Shown here: positions 43,393 through 51,787 of the stretch, piece by piece
Layout of the letters: every line of letters begins with the position of its first letter
How positions within the stretch are numbered: the stretch's first letter is position 1
DNA from: Deinococcus indicus
GTDB taxonomy: Bacteria > Deinococcota > Deinococci > Deinococcales > Deinococcaceae
Direction of reading: 5' to 3'
NCBI RefSeq assembly: GCF_002198095.1
Contig: NZ_NHMK01000008.1
Span: 10,001-74,000 of the forward strand
Length of the DNA: 64,000 bases
The notes under the pieces: model-generated
Told to the model about the DNA's origin: nothing
Databases searched by the model: none
Seen by the model: only the letters and a program-made list of their open reading frames with translations
Position numbers and translations under genes: made by a program

Positions 43393-43535
43393 TCATACGG
43401 ACTGCCGTTTGTTTCGCTGGCAATCCGGAACTTCACCGTCCCTGCCGGCTCCACGTCCGGAGGGGCGTTTCTCTCCTGCTTGCATCCGCTCGGACCGGGC
43501 GGGCTTTGCAGTCCATTCAATCGGAGTCCGTATCA
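43393..43535. repeat. Dispersed small repeat element, copy 7
   Basis: A 143 bp copy, TTTGTTTCGC-type end on the left, ATTGAAT-type end on the right. The terminal TCA is the TGA stop codon of dacB. It lacks part of the CTCTGCGGGGCAGCTC interior found in longer copies. Confidence 0.9.
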
Positions 43536-45014
43536 GTGGGCCTGCGCCATGGCCTGCACCACGCGGTCCTGCACGGCCCGCAGGGTCAGGATCGGCGTGT
43601 CCTCGGGGCCATTCATCAGCACCGCGAAGGCCAGGGTGCGGCCGCTGCGGCCCGTCACGTACCCCGCCAGGGCGCTCACGCCGGGCAGCGTGCCGGTCTT
43701 GGCGCGCACGTCGAGGTCCAGGCCGCGCAGCCGCAGGGCCAGCGTCCCGCCGCGCCCCGTCCGGCCCGGCACGTCCTCGCCCGTCCCGGCCTGCGGGAGC
43801 GCCTCGACGAACGCGTTGCCCCGGCTGCGGTACAGCGCGTCCGGCAGCAGCTGCGCCGGCTGACCGGCCTTCACGGCGGCGAGCTGCGCGGCGGGCGTCG
43901 GGTACGGCAGGTCGTGCATGACGGTCAGCAGGGTGCCCAGCGCGCGGGGGCTCAGGCGGGCCTCGCGGCCCAGGCCGCTGCCGTCGGCCAGCCGCACGCC
44001 CGCAAGATTCACGCCGATCTGCCGCAGGAACGCCCGCTCACGGGCCAGCGCGCCGCCCAGCGTGCCGTTCCCGCCCGGCGGGTGCGCCAGGGTGGCCAGC
44101 AGCGCCTCGGACAGGCGGTTGTCGCTGGGCCGCAGGGTGCGGGCCAGCACCTCGAACGGAGAGCCGCTGCGGACGCTCGCCACGCCCTGCTCGGGTCGGC
44201 GGGCGACCGGCACGAACGGGTCCGGTTCGGCCACCCCTCCCTCCCTGGCGGCCGGAGGGGTGGGCGGCAGGTACGGCGTGAACGGCGCGGCCCGGCCCGG
44301 CGTGTCCCGCGTGACGGTCACGCCCGCGCGGCGCAGCTCGGCGATCAGCGCGGCGCCCAGGCGGGCGCGGGCCGCGTCCACGCTGGCGGGCGGGTCGTCC
44401 TTCCAGTCGCTCAGGCGCAGCGCCGGCATGGGCTCGGCGAGCGTCAGGGACCCGAAACTGGGGGCGTTCAGGCCCGCGTCGTCCAGGCGGACCTCGCCCA
44501 CCGAGCGCAGCCCGCGCGCGCGTGCCTGCCGGGCCAGCGCCCGCAGGCTGTACGGGCCGTCACGGGCGCTCAGGAGCGGGTCGCCGCTGCCGCGCAGCGT
44601 GACGGCCTTCACGGCCGCGCGGCCCGCCTGCGCCGCCGGGACGGTCAGTTCTGCCGTCCACTCGCCGTCCGCGCCGCCCCGTTCGGCCAGCACGGCGGCC
44701 GCCGTGACGAGCTTGACGGTGCTGGCCGGAATGAACGCCCCGTCCGCCGCCTGCGCTTCCAGGACCGGGCCGCCCCCCACCTCGCGCAGCAGGACGCCCA
44801 CCTGCACGCCGGGCGGCAGGTCGCGCAGCGCGGCGCGCACCCCGGCACTCAGGCCGGGTTCACGCGCCAGCTGCAACGCCGTTCCGGGCATCGCGGTTCC
44901 GGAACCCGCCGGTTCAGGACTCGCCGGTTCAGAACTCGCCGGGACCGGCCGGGCGGGAGCCTGCGCTCCGCTGACCGGCAGCAGCAGCAGGGAGATCAGC
45001 AGGAGGCGGCGCAT
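43533..45014 (-). CDS. dacB: D-alanyl-D-alanine carboxypeptidase/endopeptidase (PBP4 type)
   Basis: A 493-residue secreted penicillin-binding protein that trims or cuts peptidoglycan cross-links. Signal peptide at about 1-18. Catalytic motifs are S98-T-V-K101 in [12 protein letters not shown] in [12 protein letters not shown] and KTG in [11 protein letters not shown], the PBP4 set. An extra domain sits between the first two motifs, as usual in this class. The mature N-terminus is Pro/Ser/Glu-rich ([17 protein letters not shown]), encoded by near-repeats of a 15-base unit at about 44898-44945. The stop TGA comes from a repeat element. Single gene. Confidence 0.92.
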   Translation of the reverse strand: MRRLLLISLLLLPVSGAQAPARPVPASSEPASPEPAGSGTAMPGTALQLAREPGLSAGVRAALRDLPPGVQVGVLLREVGGGPVLEAQAADGAFIPASTVKLVTAAAVLAERGGADGEWTAELTVPAAQAGRAAVKAVTLRGSGDPLLSARDGPYSLRALARQARARGLRSVGEVRLDDAGLNAPSFGSLTLAEPMPALRLSDWKDDPPASVDAARARLGAALIAELRRAGVTVTRDTPGRAAPFTPYLPPTPPAAREGGVAEPDPFVPVARRPEQGVASVRSGSPFEVLARTLRPSDNRLSEALLATLAHPPGGNGTLGGALARERAFLRQIGVNLAGVRLADGSGLGREARLSPRALGTLLTVMHDLPYPTPAAQLAAVKAGQPAQLLPDALYRSRGNAFVEALPQAGTGEDVPGRTGRGGTLALRLRGLDLDVRAKTGTLPGVSALAGYVTGRSGRTLAFAVLMNGPEDTPILTLRAVQDRVVQAMAQAH

Positions 45015-45047
45015 GACCGGCAGGATAGCGGGCCGCGCCGCGAGGGA

Positions 45048-45210
45048 TCATACGGACTCCGTCTGTTTCGCCAGCAATCCGGAACTTCACCGCCCCTGCC
45101 GGCTCCACGTCCGGAGGGGCGTGTTGCTCCCACTCTGCGGAGCAGCTTTACGAGTCGCATCCGCTCGGACCGGGCGGGCTGTGCAGCCCATTCAATCGGA
45201 GTCCGTAGCA
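45048..45210. repeat. Dispersed small repeat element, copy 8
   Basis: A 163 bp copy, TTTGTTTCGCC-type end on the left, ATTGAAT-type end on the right (ends GAGTCCGTAGCA). The terminal triplet has mutated to GCA, and the stop of the adjacent ferredoxin gene is 11 bases further away. Confidence 0.88.
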
Positions 45211-45221
45211 GGCACCGGAGG

Positions 45222-46235
45222 TCACATCACCGTGTCGCTCTCGCGCAGCAGGATCGGCGCGCGGAACGCGGCGGGCAGCCAGTGGTCCTGCGCGTGAATC
45301 GCCTGCGGCGGGCAGGAGTGCAGGCACGCCATGCAGCCCGTGCAGGCCGCGAGGTTCAGCAGCAGCCGCACGCCCCCGTCGGGTTGCAGGTCGCGCGTGA
45401 TCGCCTCGGTGGGGCACACGTTCGCGCACACGGGGCAGTCGATGCAGGTGTCGTCCACCAGCGGGGCGGGCCAGTGAATGGCGGCGTCCTCGGGCGGCGC
45501 GGGTTTCAGGGTGCGGGCGCGCCAGCTCCACTCCTGCGGGGTGCGGTCCTCGGGCACGCTCCAGTCCACGAAGGGCAGCGGGCTGTCCGGGATGCTCTGC
45601 GCGACCTGCTGCCCCGCCGCGCGGAACATCGCGCCGAACGCCCCGCGCCGCGAGACTTTCAGGGCGCGGCCGGCGTCGTCCGGCGTGACCGGGCGCACCG
45701 TGACCGGCGCCGGGCGACCCGTCGCGGCGCGCAGCCGCTGGGTTTCCTCCAGCACGCGCTCCAGACGGGCCGGCACGTCGGGCGCGCCGACCGCGCAGGT
45801 GTCGCAGGCCCCGTGGATCAGGGTCAGGGGCGTGTTCCACGCGCCGGCCGCCGACAGCAGCGCGGGGGTCACGCGGCCCAGGCAGGGCAGGCTGGGGCCG
45901 CCCGCGCCGCTCTGCGAGCAGGTCAGGCTGGCGTCCTGCGCCGGGCGGCCCGGCTGGGCCTGCTGGTCCTTGACGCTCTGGAGGGACGGCAGCAGGTTGT
46001 ATTCCAGCGCGCCGGTCGGGCAGACCTGCACGCACAGGCCGCAGCCGGTGCACAGGTCCGCGTCGATCTGGATGCTGGAGCCAACCATGCCGACGCTGAT
46101 GGCCTCGTGCGGGCAGGTGGCGTGGCAGGCGTCGCACCCGCCGACCGCCTGCCGGTCCAGCAGGCAGCGGAGCGGCGTGAACCGCGGAACGTGATTCCCG
46201 GAGTCATCCAGGCGGGCCAGAACACCTTGCAGCAT
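45222..46235 (-). CDS. Multi-cluster 4Fe-4S ferredoxin-type protein
   Basis: A 337-residue cytoplasmic iron-sulfur protein with four cysteine clusters: CDACHATCP near 34-42, CTGCGLCVQVCP near 62-73, CIDCPVCANVCP and CTGCMACLHSCP near the C-terminus. Between the pairs is a region with GACDTCAVG and an SRRGAFGAMF stretch. The layout suggests two 2[4Fe-4S] modules around a middle domain, like electron-transfer subunits that pass electrons to membrane reductases. It starts nine bases after the stop of the alpha/beta hydrolase gene. The redox partner is unknown. Confidence 0.85.
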   Translation of the reverse strand: MLQGVLARLDDSGNHVPRFTPLRCLLDRQAVGGCDACHATCPHEAISVGMVGSSIQIDADLCTGCGLCVQVCPTGALEYNLLPSLQSVKDQQAQPGRPAQDASLTCSQSGAGGPSLPCLGRVTPALLSAAGAWNTPLTLIHGACDTCAVGAPDVPARLERVLEETQRLRAATGRPAPVTVRPVTPDDAGRALKVSRRGAFGAMFRAAGQQVAQSIPDSPLPFVDWSVPEDRTPQEWSWRARTLKPAPPEDAAIHWPAPLVDDTCIDCPVCANVCPTEAITRDLQPDGGVRLLLNLAACTGCMACLHSCPPQAIHAQDHWLPAAFRAPILLRESDTVM

Positions 46236-46244
46236 GAGCGGAGT

Positions 46245-47210
46245 CTACGCGTCCGGCCGCCCGGAAGCCCGTGAGGTCAACCCCAGTGCGGCGCGCACGG
46301 CGTCCGCCACCTCGTGCGGGTGGGTCCAGTGCAGCTGGTGGCCGCCGCCGGGCAGGTCGAGCTGCGTGGCGTCCGGCAGCAGGGGCGTCAGTCGGTCGGC
46401 GTGCTGCGTGGGCGGCGACAGCCGGTCCTGCCGGCCCGCCAGCACCGTGACCGGCACCGTCAGCGCCGGGTAGTGGGCTTGCAGGGCCGCGAGTTCCCGG
46501 CCCAGGCTGCGGTTCTCGCCGGCCAGGGCGTGCACCTGCGCGCGGCGGCGCGAGAAGGCCAGCATCAGCGCGTGCCACGCCGGCGGGACCGGGTGCGGGT
46601 GGAAGGCGCGGCGGCCCTCGATGCGCGCCACGATCCGCCCGACCGGCAGCAGCAGCGCGCGGGTCAATAGCGCCTCCAGGCCCGGCACGAGCGGCACGAA
46701 CGCCAGCGGGCGGGTCAGGCCGCGCGCCGGGTGCGACAGCGGCGCGACCAGCACCAGCGCCGAGACCCGCTCGGGGTGCCGGGCGGCCAGGGCCAGCGCG
46801 ACCGCCGCGCCGTACGAGTGGCCCAGCACCGTCACCCGCGGGACGTTCAGGTGGTCGAGCAGCTGCGTCAGGCGGCGCACGTTCAACTCCAGCGTGACGG
46901 GCGTGCCGGGCCGCGCGGGCGTGTACCCGTGACCGGGGCGGTCCGGGGCGATCAGGAACGCGCCGTCCAGCAGCGGCCACAGCGGGCACAGCGGCCAGTC
47001 CAGGGTCACGCCGTCGCTGCCGTGGATCAGCAGCAGGGGCGGCGCGGCCGGGGCGCCGCTCAGCAGCGTGTGGGTGGGGCCGTCCGGGAGCGGCAGGACC
47101 GGACCGGGCGGCGGAATGCGGCGCGGCAGGCGCCGGGCGTGCCGGGACGTGACGGCCACGCCCAGCGCCAGCAGCGGCAGCGCCGCCCAGGACCAGCGGG
47201 CGCGCGTCAC
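46245..47210 (-). CDS. Alpha/beta hydrolase with N-terminal membrane anchor
   Basis: A 321-residue alpha/beta hydrolase. One hydrophobic helix near the N-terminus (WAALPLLALGVAVTS) anchors it or acts as a signal. The core shows LLLIHGSDGVTLDWPL, LIAPDRPGHGYTP, the nucleophile elbow VLGHSYGAAVALALAARHP, acid Asp in VLAGRQDRLSPP, and the base His in GGGHQLHWTHP. The GTG start overlaps the DUF454 gene stop by four bases. Esterase, haloperoxidase or similar; substrate open. Middle gene of a DUF454-hydrolase-ferredoxin set. Confidence 0.85.
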   Translation of the reverse strand: MTRARWSWAALPLLALGVAVTSRHARRLPRRIPPPGPVLPLPDGPTHTLLSGAPAAPPLLLIHGSDGVTLDWPLCPLWPLLDGAFLIAPDRPGHGYTPARPGTPVTLELNVRRLTQLLDHLNVPRVTVLGHSYGAAVALALAARHPERVSALVLVAPLSHPARGLTRPLAFVPLVPGLEALLTRALLLPVGRIVARIEGRRAFHPHPVPPAWHALMLAFSRRRAQVHALAGENRSLGRELAALQAHYPALTVPVTVLAGRQDRLSPPTQHADRLTPLLPDATQLDLPGGGHQLHWTHPHEVADAVRAALGLTSRASGRPDA

Positions 47211-47596
47211 GGCGTGTCCCGCCGGGTGGGAACGCGCAGCGTGATGAACAGCACCCCGGCCAGCCCCACCAGCACCCACGCGACCTGCCCGGCCAGCACC
47301 GGGATGCGGCCCAGGCTCAGGCCCACCGCCAGCACGATGCAGACGCAGGCGATCCACTTGGCGCGCAGCGGCATGCCCCGCCCGGCGCGGTAATCCGCAA
47401 CCAGCGTGCCGACCACCGGGCGTGACAGCAGCCACGCCTCCCAGCGCGGATCGCCGCGCGAGAAGGCGGCGGCCGCCAGGATGAACCACACGGTGCCGGG
47501 AAAGCCCGGCAGGATCAGGCCCAGCACCCCGAAGGCGCACAGCACGAACCCCAGCGCCACCCACAGGGGCCGGAAGCGGGAGGGCGGGCGGGTCAT
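47207..47596 (-). CDS. ybaN: DUF454 (YbaN) family inner-membrane protein
   Basis: A 129-residue membrane protein of the YbaN family. It shows the family pattern LGLILPGFPGTVWFILAAAAFSRGDPRWEAWLLSRPVVG, broken here into FPGTVWFILAAAAF and WEAWLLSRPVVG, with a C-terminal membrane pair (AKWIACVCIVLAVGLSL, AWVLVGLAGVLFITLRV). About three to four helices. It leads an overlapping operon with the hydrolase. Function unknown in the family. Confidence 0.85.
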   Translation of the reverse strand: MTRPPSRFRPLWVALGFVLCAFGVLGLILPGFPGTVWFILAAAAFSRGDPRWEAWLLSRPVVGTLVADYRAGRGMPLRAKWIACVCIVLAVGLSLGRIPVLAGQVAWVLVGLAGVLFITLRVPTRRDTP

Positions 47597-47640
47597 GCCC
47601 GTCAGAGTAGCGTCTGCCCGCCCGGACCCGGCAGCGGCGC

Positions 47641-48153
47641 TCAGCCCAGCGCGGACGGCAGGATCAGGATGCCGTCCTCGTCGGCGCTGATCAGGTCGCC
47701 GGGGTTCACGGTCACGCCCGCGAAGGTCACGGGCACGTCACGCTCGCCGGTCGCCACCTTGCCGCTGCGGCGTGGATGCACGGCCAGCGCGCGGATGCCG
47801 ACGTTCAGGCCGCGCAGCTCGGCCGTGTCGCGCACGCAGCCGTTCACGATCACGCCCGCCCAGCCGCCCTGCTCGGCCAGTTCGCCCAGCTGCCCGCCCA
47901 GCAGCGCGCAGTTCAGGCTGCCGCCGCCGTCCACGACCAGCACACGGCCCTCGCCGGGCGTGCCCAGCCGCTCGCGGACCAGCGGGTTGTTCTCGTGGAC
48001 ACGCAGCGTGACGGCCCGCCCCGTGAAGCGTGGGCGACCCCCGAACTCCTGAAAGACCGGCGCGAACACCGGGGCGTCCGGGTACAGGTCGCTCAGGTCG
48101 GTGGTGGGCAGGTCGGTCAGCGGCAGGTTCTGTTCCGGCAGTTCATGAGACAT
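47641..48153 (-). CDS. rraA: RraA-family protein (RNase E inhibitor-like / HMG aldolase fold)
   Basis: A 170-residue protein of the RraA family. In E. coli RraA binds and inhibits RNase E; relatives are 4-hydroxy-4-methyl-2-oxoglutarate or oxaloacetate-acting enzymes. Visible marks are TTDLSDLYPDAPVFAP, FTGRAVTLRVHENN, VLVVDGGGSLNCALLGGQLGELA, GWAGVIVNGCVRDTAEL with the phosphate-binding Arg-Asp pair, and GDLISADEDGILILP. The length matches the RNase-regulator branch. Single gene. Whether it regulates RNase or is an enzyme cannot be told from sequence. Confidence 0.9.
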   Translation of the reverse strand: MSHELPEQNLPLTDLPTTDLSDLYPDAPVFAPVFQEFGGRPRFTGRAVTLRVHENNPLVRERLGTPGEGRVLVVDGGGSLNCALLGGQLGELAEQGGWAGVIVNGCVRDTAELRGLNVGIRALAVHPRRSGKVATGERDVPVTFAGVTVNPGDLISADEDGILILPSALG

Positions 48154-48262
48154 GCTCCAGTCAAGCAGGCGCCCGCCGCGCGGGGCCGGTACCGGGCCGG
48201 GAACGACCCTGCAACCCGCGCGGGAACGCCCGGCCTGCCTGCTCCCGCCCCGCCCGGTGGGT

Positions 48263-49402
48263 TCAGCTGGAGGGCGCGGCCGGGTGGGTGGGCGCGTGGT
48301 GGATGCGGCCCGCGTGCCCGCTCAGGAACGAACCGTCGTACCCGCGCCGCCACGCCATGAGTTCCGCCAGGATGCTCAGCGCGACTTCCTCGGGTGCCTC
48401 GGCCCCCAGGCGCAGGCCGATGGGTGAACGCAGGCGCCCGAGTTGCGTGTCCGTGAAGGTCACGCCCTCACCCGCCAGCGCGGCGAGCAGGTCCAGAGAG
48501 CGGCTGCGCGGGCCGAGCACGCCCACGTACTCCGCGCCGGATTCCAGCGCGTGCCGCAGGCAGACCCGGTCCCGGTCCACGTGGTGGTTCATGACGATCA
48601 GGTGCGCGCGCGGCGACGGCGTGAACGCCCCCAGGTCCTCGGGGCTCAGGTCATGCAGGGTCGCGCCGGGAAAGCGGCCGGGCGTCAGGTACGCGCCGCG
48701 CGGGTCGATCACATGCACGTCGTAGCCCAGCGCGTGTGCCTGCGCCGAGAGCGGCATGGCGTCGTGCCCGGCGCCGTACAGCACCAGCTGCGGCGGCGGG
48801 CTGCTCAGGTCGATGAAGACCGGCGTGCCCTCCTCGCCGTCCACGCCCGGCAGGGTCAGGGTCGCGGCGCGCGGTTCGCGGCTGCCCAGGCGGTCCAGCG
48901 CCGCCGCGACCGCCGGGGCGTGCAGGTCGCCGCTCAGGGTGCCCAGCACCTGAGCGTCCATTCCCTCGGCGCCGGGCAGCACCAGCGCGCGCCCCTCGCC
49001 GCGCAGGGGCACGACCAGCGCCGCCGCGCGGCCCGCCTCCAGCGCCGAGAGCCACGCCGCCGTGACCGGATCATGGGCGTCCACGCGCTCCACGCGCACG
49101 TCCACGCTGCCGCCGCAGCCGATCCCCAGGCCCCAGGTGGCGTCCTCGGACAGGTCGTAGTGCGTGACGGTCGGCACGCCCGTGCGGATGACCTCCAGGG
49201 CCACCTCGACCACCTCGGCCTCCAGGCAGCCGCCGGACAGCATGCACACCTGCGCGCCGTCATCCAGCACCAGCATGCGGGTGCCCTCGCGGCGGTACGC
49301 GCTGCCGTGCACGCCAACCACGGTCGCGATGGCCGCCTGTTGCCCCCGGCCCAGGGCGTCACGCAGGGCGCCCAGCAGGGCGCGGGTCTCAGCAGCATTC
49401 AT
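48263..49402 (-). CDS. xdhC: XdhC-family protein (molybdenum enzyme maturation)
   Basis: A 379-residue protein with the two XdhC/CoxI domains. The N-terminal domain has IATVVGVHGSAYRREGTRMLV and GGCLEAEVVEVA with the conserved Cys, then GIGCGGSVDV. The C-terminal Rossmann domain has LVLYGAGHDAMPLSAQAHALGYDVHVIDPR and later YVGVLGPRSRS. XdhC binds and sulfurates the molybdenum cofactor for xanthine dehydrogenase-type enzymes. No such enzyme gene is near, so its partner must be elsewhere. The start is the ATG at 49400-49402, in a frame that stays open upstream. Confidence 0.9.
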   Translation of the reverse strand: MNAAETRALLGALRDALGRGQQAAIATVVGVHGSAYRREGTRMLVLDDGAQVCMLSGGCLEAEVVEVALEVIRTGVPTVTHYDLSEDATWGLGIGCGGSVDVRVERVDAHDPVTAAWLSALEAGRAAALVVPLRGEGRALVLPGAEGMDAQVLGTLSGDLHAPAVAAALDRLGSREPRAATLTLPGVDGEEGTPVFIDLSSPPPQLVLYGAGHDAMPLSAQAHALGYDVHVIDPRGAYLTPGRFPGATLHDLSPEDLGAFTPSPRAHLIVMNHHVDRDRVCLRHALESGAEYVGVLGPRSRSLDLLAALAGEGVTFTDTQLGRLRSPIGLRLGAEAPEEVALSILAELMAWRRGYDGSFLSGHAGRIHHAPTHPAAPSS

Positions 49403-49554
49403 TGCCGCCCACTGTACCGCCGTCAGGGTTGGCGCAAGGTGGCCCCCTCCCCTGGCCCCCGGCGCGCTTCCCCCACGGTCCCGGCGCGGTTGCCCCAAGG
49501 TTTCCTGGGCGGCCCCTCACGCGCCCGGACCCGCGCGTGCGGCACACTGGGGCC

Positions 49555-50166
49555 ATGCTGGACAACATCCTGAATACCGTCAAACGAGGGGCCGAACGGG
49601 TGCAGCGGCGCGGCGAGGAAGTCGCGCACGCCACGCGCCTGCGCATGGAAGTCTTTCAGCTCTCGCGGGAACTCGACGCCCTGTACGCCCGCCTGGGCCG
49701 CTCGTACCACGCCGGCGCCGAGGTCGAGGTCCTGAACGGCGTGCGCGAGGACATCCGCCGCGTCGAGGAAGAAATCCGCGCCCGTGAACGCCTGATCACC
49801 GAACTCGGCGCCGACCCCGAACAGGACATGCCCGGCCCGGCCACCGACACCGGACTGGTCAGCGCGGCCACCCCCGGCAGCGCACCCGCGCCCCGGACCG
49901 AACCGACCGTGCCAGCCGCCGTTCCCCACCCGACCCAGCACCCCACCCCGCAACCGACTCCGGAGGTCCGCATGACGAAAGACACCGATACCCCCGTCCC
50001 CACCACGCCCGACCCGACCGTGCAGCACAGCGACGAGAAACTCCCGCTGGGCGACCAGACTGCCAGCATGGGCAACGAGGCTGCCCGCGACGACATGGCC
50101 CGCCACCGCAACACCATCGAGGAAGGCAAGGCCGCCAGCCGCAACCCCGATCCGCTGGAGAAGTGA
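49555..50166 (+). CDS. Helical/Pro-rich protein with a possible nested C-terminal product
   Basis: A 203-residue soluble protein. Residues 1-85 are strongly helical and charged, likely a coiled coil (VKRGAERVQRRGEEVAHATR, then VREDIRRVEEEIRARERLI). Residues about 90-138 are Pro/Ala/Thr-rich, and 140-203 are hydrophilic. CACACT six bases before the ATG suggests a leaderless start. Inside, a textbook GGAGG (49962-49966) precedes the in-frame ATG at 49972, so a separate 64-residue product (MTKDTDTPVPTTPDP) may also be made. The helical part resembles small phage-shock or stress proteins only in general character. Unrecognised. Confidence 0.65.
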   Translation: MLDNILNTVKRGAERVQRRGEEVAHATRLRMEVFQLSRELDALYARLGRSYHAGAEVEVLNGVREDIRRVEEEIRARERLITELGADPEQDMPGPATDTGLVSAATPGSAPAPRTEPTVPAAVPHPTQHPTPQPTPEVRMTKDTDTPVPTTPDPTVQHSDEKLPLGDQTASMGNEAARDDMARHRNTIEEGKAASRNPDPLEK

Positions 50167-50207
50167 ACGGCTGATGGCTGATGGTCAACAGCCTCTGCCC
50201 CGCCTGC

Positions 50208-51008
50208 TTACTGATCCGGTGAATTCACGTCCCGCACGAACTGTGCGGGACGTTTTTCCTTGAAGGCGGTCACGCCCTCCTCGTGTTCCCAGTGGTCGCC
50301 GGCGAGTTGTTGCAGGCGGGCTTCCTCGTCGAGGGCCTGGTCGAGGGTGCCGGTCATTGCGGCGTTCAGGGCCTGCTTGGTGAGGTTCAGGGCGTGCGCG
50401 GGGCGCGCCGCGAGGCGTTCGGCGTAGGCCTGCACGTCCTGCACGAAGGTCTCGTCCGGGTAGACCTGCTCGCACAGGCCCAGGCGCAGGGCGTCGTCGG
50501 CCCGGACGCGCTCGGCCAGGGCCATCATCTCGAAGGCGCGGTGGTAGCCCACAAGGCGCGGCAGGAACCACGTACTGCCGGAATCCGGAACGAGGGCGAT
50601 GTTGCTGAACACCTCGATCAGACTGGCGGACTGCGCCCACAGGCGGATGTCGCCGCTGAGGGCGAGGCTCGCTCCGGCCCCGGCAGCCACGCCGTTCACG
50701 GCGGTGATCACGGGTTTGCCCAGGGCGCGGATGGTGCGGATCAGGGGGTTGTACGTGGCGTTCAGGTGCTCGGTGAAGGTCATGTCGCGGCCCGACACGT
50801 CCCCGAGGTCCTGCCCGGCGCAGAAGCCACGCCCGGCCCCGGTGATCACCACGACCCGCACGGCGCTGTCGGCGTCGGCGGCGCGCAGTTCGGCGGTCAG
50901 GGCGAGCAGCAGTTCGTCGTTCGCGGCGTTCAGGCGGTCCGGGCGGTTCAGGGTCAGGGTCCGGACGCCCGCGCGGGTGTGCGCGGCAATAACGCTCGTT
51001 TGGGTCAT
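50208..51008 (-). CDS. Enoyl-CoA hydratase/isomerase (PaaG-like)
   Basis: A 266-residue crotonase-fold enzyme. Core marks are LNRPDRLNAANDELLLAL, VVITGAGRGFCAGQDLGDV forming the oxyanion region, KPVITAVNGVAAGAGASLALSGDIR, and SNIALVPDSGSTWFLPRLVG, where Asp rather than Glu is in the second catalytic position as in PaaG isomerases. It would act on enoyl-CoA or ring-epoxide CoA esters in phenylacetate or fatty-acid breakdown. No other paa genes are near. Starts MTQTSVIAA (ATG 51006-51008), in a short divergent region with ruvX. Confidence 0.9.
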   Translation of the reverse strand: MTQTSVIAAHTRAGVRTLTLNRPDRLNAANDELLLALTAELRAADADSAVRVVVITGAGRGFCAGQDLGDVSGRDMTFTEHLNATYNPLIRTIRALGKPVITAVNGVAAGAGASLALSGDIRLWAQSASLIEVFSNIALVPDSGSTWFLPRLVGYHRAFEMMALAERVRADDALRLGLCEQVYPDETFVQDVQAYAERLAARPAHALNLTKQALNAAMTGTLDQALDEEARLQQLAGDHWEHEEGVTAFKEKRPAQFVRDVNSPDQ

Positions 51009-51041
51009 GCCCGTCAGGGTACCGCCTGCCGGGGCGCGCGG

Positions 51042-51047
51042 TACACT
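51042..51047 (+). promoter_or_regulatory. -10 box TACACT of ruvX, leaderless type
   Basis: Seven bases before the GTG at 51055. Confidence 0.6.
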
Positions 51048-51054
51048 CGCCCGC

Positions 51055-51462
51055 GTGAGCGACCCCCACCCGGCCCCCGATGCCTCCCCTCCCGTGATCC
51101 TGGCGCTGGACGTCAGCAAGAACCGAATCGGGTTCGCGGTGAACGCGGGCCGGCTGGCGTTCGGACGGGGCAGCGTGGACCGCAAGCGGCTGCCGCTGGA
51201 CCTGAAGGCCGTGCGCCTGAAGGTCGCCGAGACCGGCGCGACCCTGCTGCTGCTGGGCCTGCCGCTGCGCACCGACGGCGCGCACAGCCCGGCCGCCGAC
51301 CGCGTCCGCGCCTTCGGGAAGATCCTGACCGAGAAGGGCTACGCGGTCGAGTACCAGGACGAACGCTTCACGACCCGCCGCGCCCGCGACCTGGGCGCCG
51401 CCGACGAGGACGAGGCGGCCGCCGTGCAGATCCTGGAACTGTACCTGCTGGGCCGCTCCTGA
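51055..51462 (+). CDS. ruvX: YqgF/RuvX Holliday junction resolvase-like nuclease
   Basis: A 135-residue RNase H-fold nuclease implicated in pre-16S rRNA 5' end processing and in resolving DNA junctions. Marks are VILALDVSKNRIGFAVN with the first catalytic Asp, LLLLGLPLRTDGAHSPAADRVRAF, EYQDERFTTRRA with the second acidic residue, and DEDEAAAVQILELYL with the third. The N-terminal 14 residues are a Pro/Ala-rich extension. A leaderless GTG start follows TACACT by seven bases. The stop TGA is the first triplet of a repeat element. Confidence 0.92.
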   Translation: MSDPHPAPDASPPVILALDVSKNRIGFAVNAGRLAFGRGSVDRKRLPLDLKAVRLKVAETGATLLLLGLPLRTDGAHSPAADRVRAFGKILTEKGYAVEYQDERFTTRRARDLGAADEDEAAAVQILELYLLGRS

Positions 51463-51589
51463 TACGGACTGGCGTTTGTTTCGCCGACAATCCGGAACCC
51501 GCCCCTCTCCCACTCTGCGGAGCAGCTCTCCGAGTCGCTTTGCCTGGACCCAGCGGGCTTTGCAGCCCATTCAATCGGAGTCGGTATGA
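51460..51589. repeat. Dispersed small repeat element, copy 9
   Basis: A 130 bp copy; its first three bases TGA are the ruvX stop codon. The TTTGTTTCGCC-type end is on the left and the ATTGAAT-type end on the right (ends CGGAGTCGGTATGA). The CCGGCTCCACGTCCGG block present in other copies is missing. A stray GACGGACTCCGGCTGA directly after it may be another element end. Confidence 0.88.
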
Positions 51590-51787
51590 GACGGACTCCG
51601 GCTGACAGCTTCCGGTGAGGGGGGTGGGGGTCGTGGGCAGGGCGGCGCGGCAGGTGACCGGCCGCGCTTCCGCACCGGCGGGCCGGCGTGGTACACCATC
51701 GTGGAATCGCTCCCGATGTTCCCGCCGTGTTCGCCTGTGATCACGGCTTCTTCCTGTCTCGGCCCGACCGTGGGCCGGAGGTCTGTC
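51590..51787. other. Upstream region of the isoamylase-type gene
   Basis: 198 bases with no coding sequence I can support. A possible -10 (TACACC at 51692-51697) and an AT-poor leader are all I see; there is no clear operator palindrome. Confidence 0.3.

Noticed and set aside
43506..46274. A 922-codon plus-strand frame opposite dacB and the ferredoxin gene
   Set aside because: Antisense shadow of two well-supported genes; it also reads through a repeat element.
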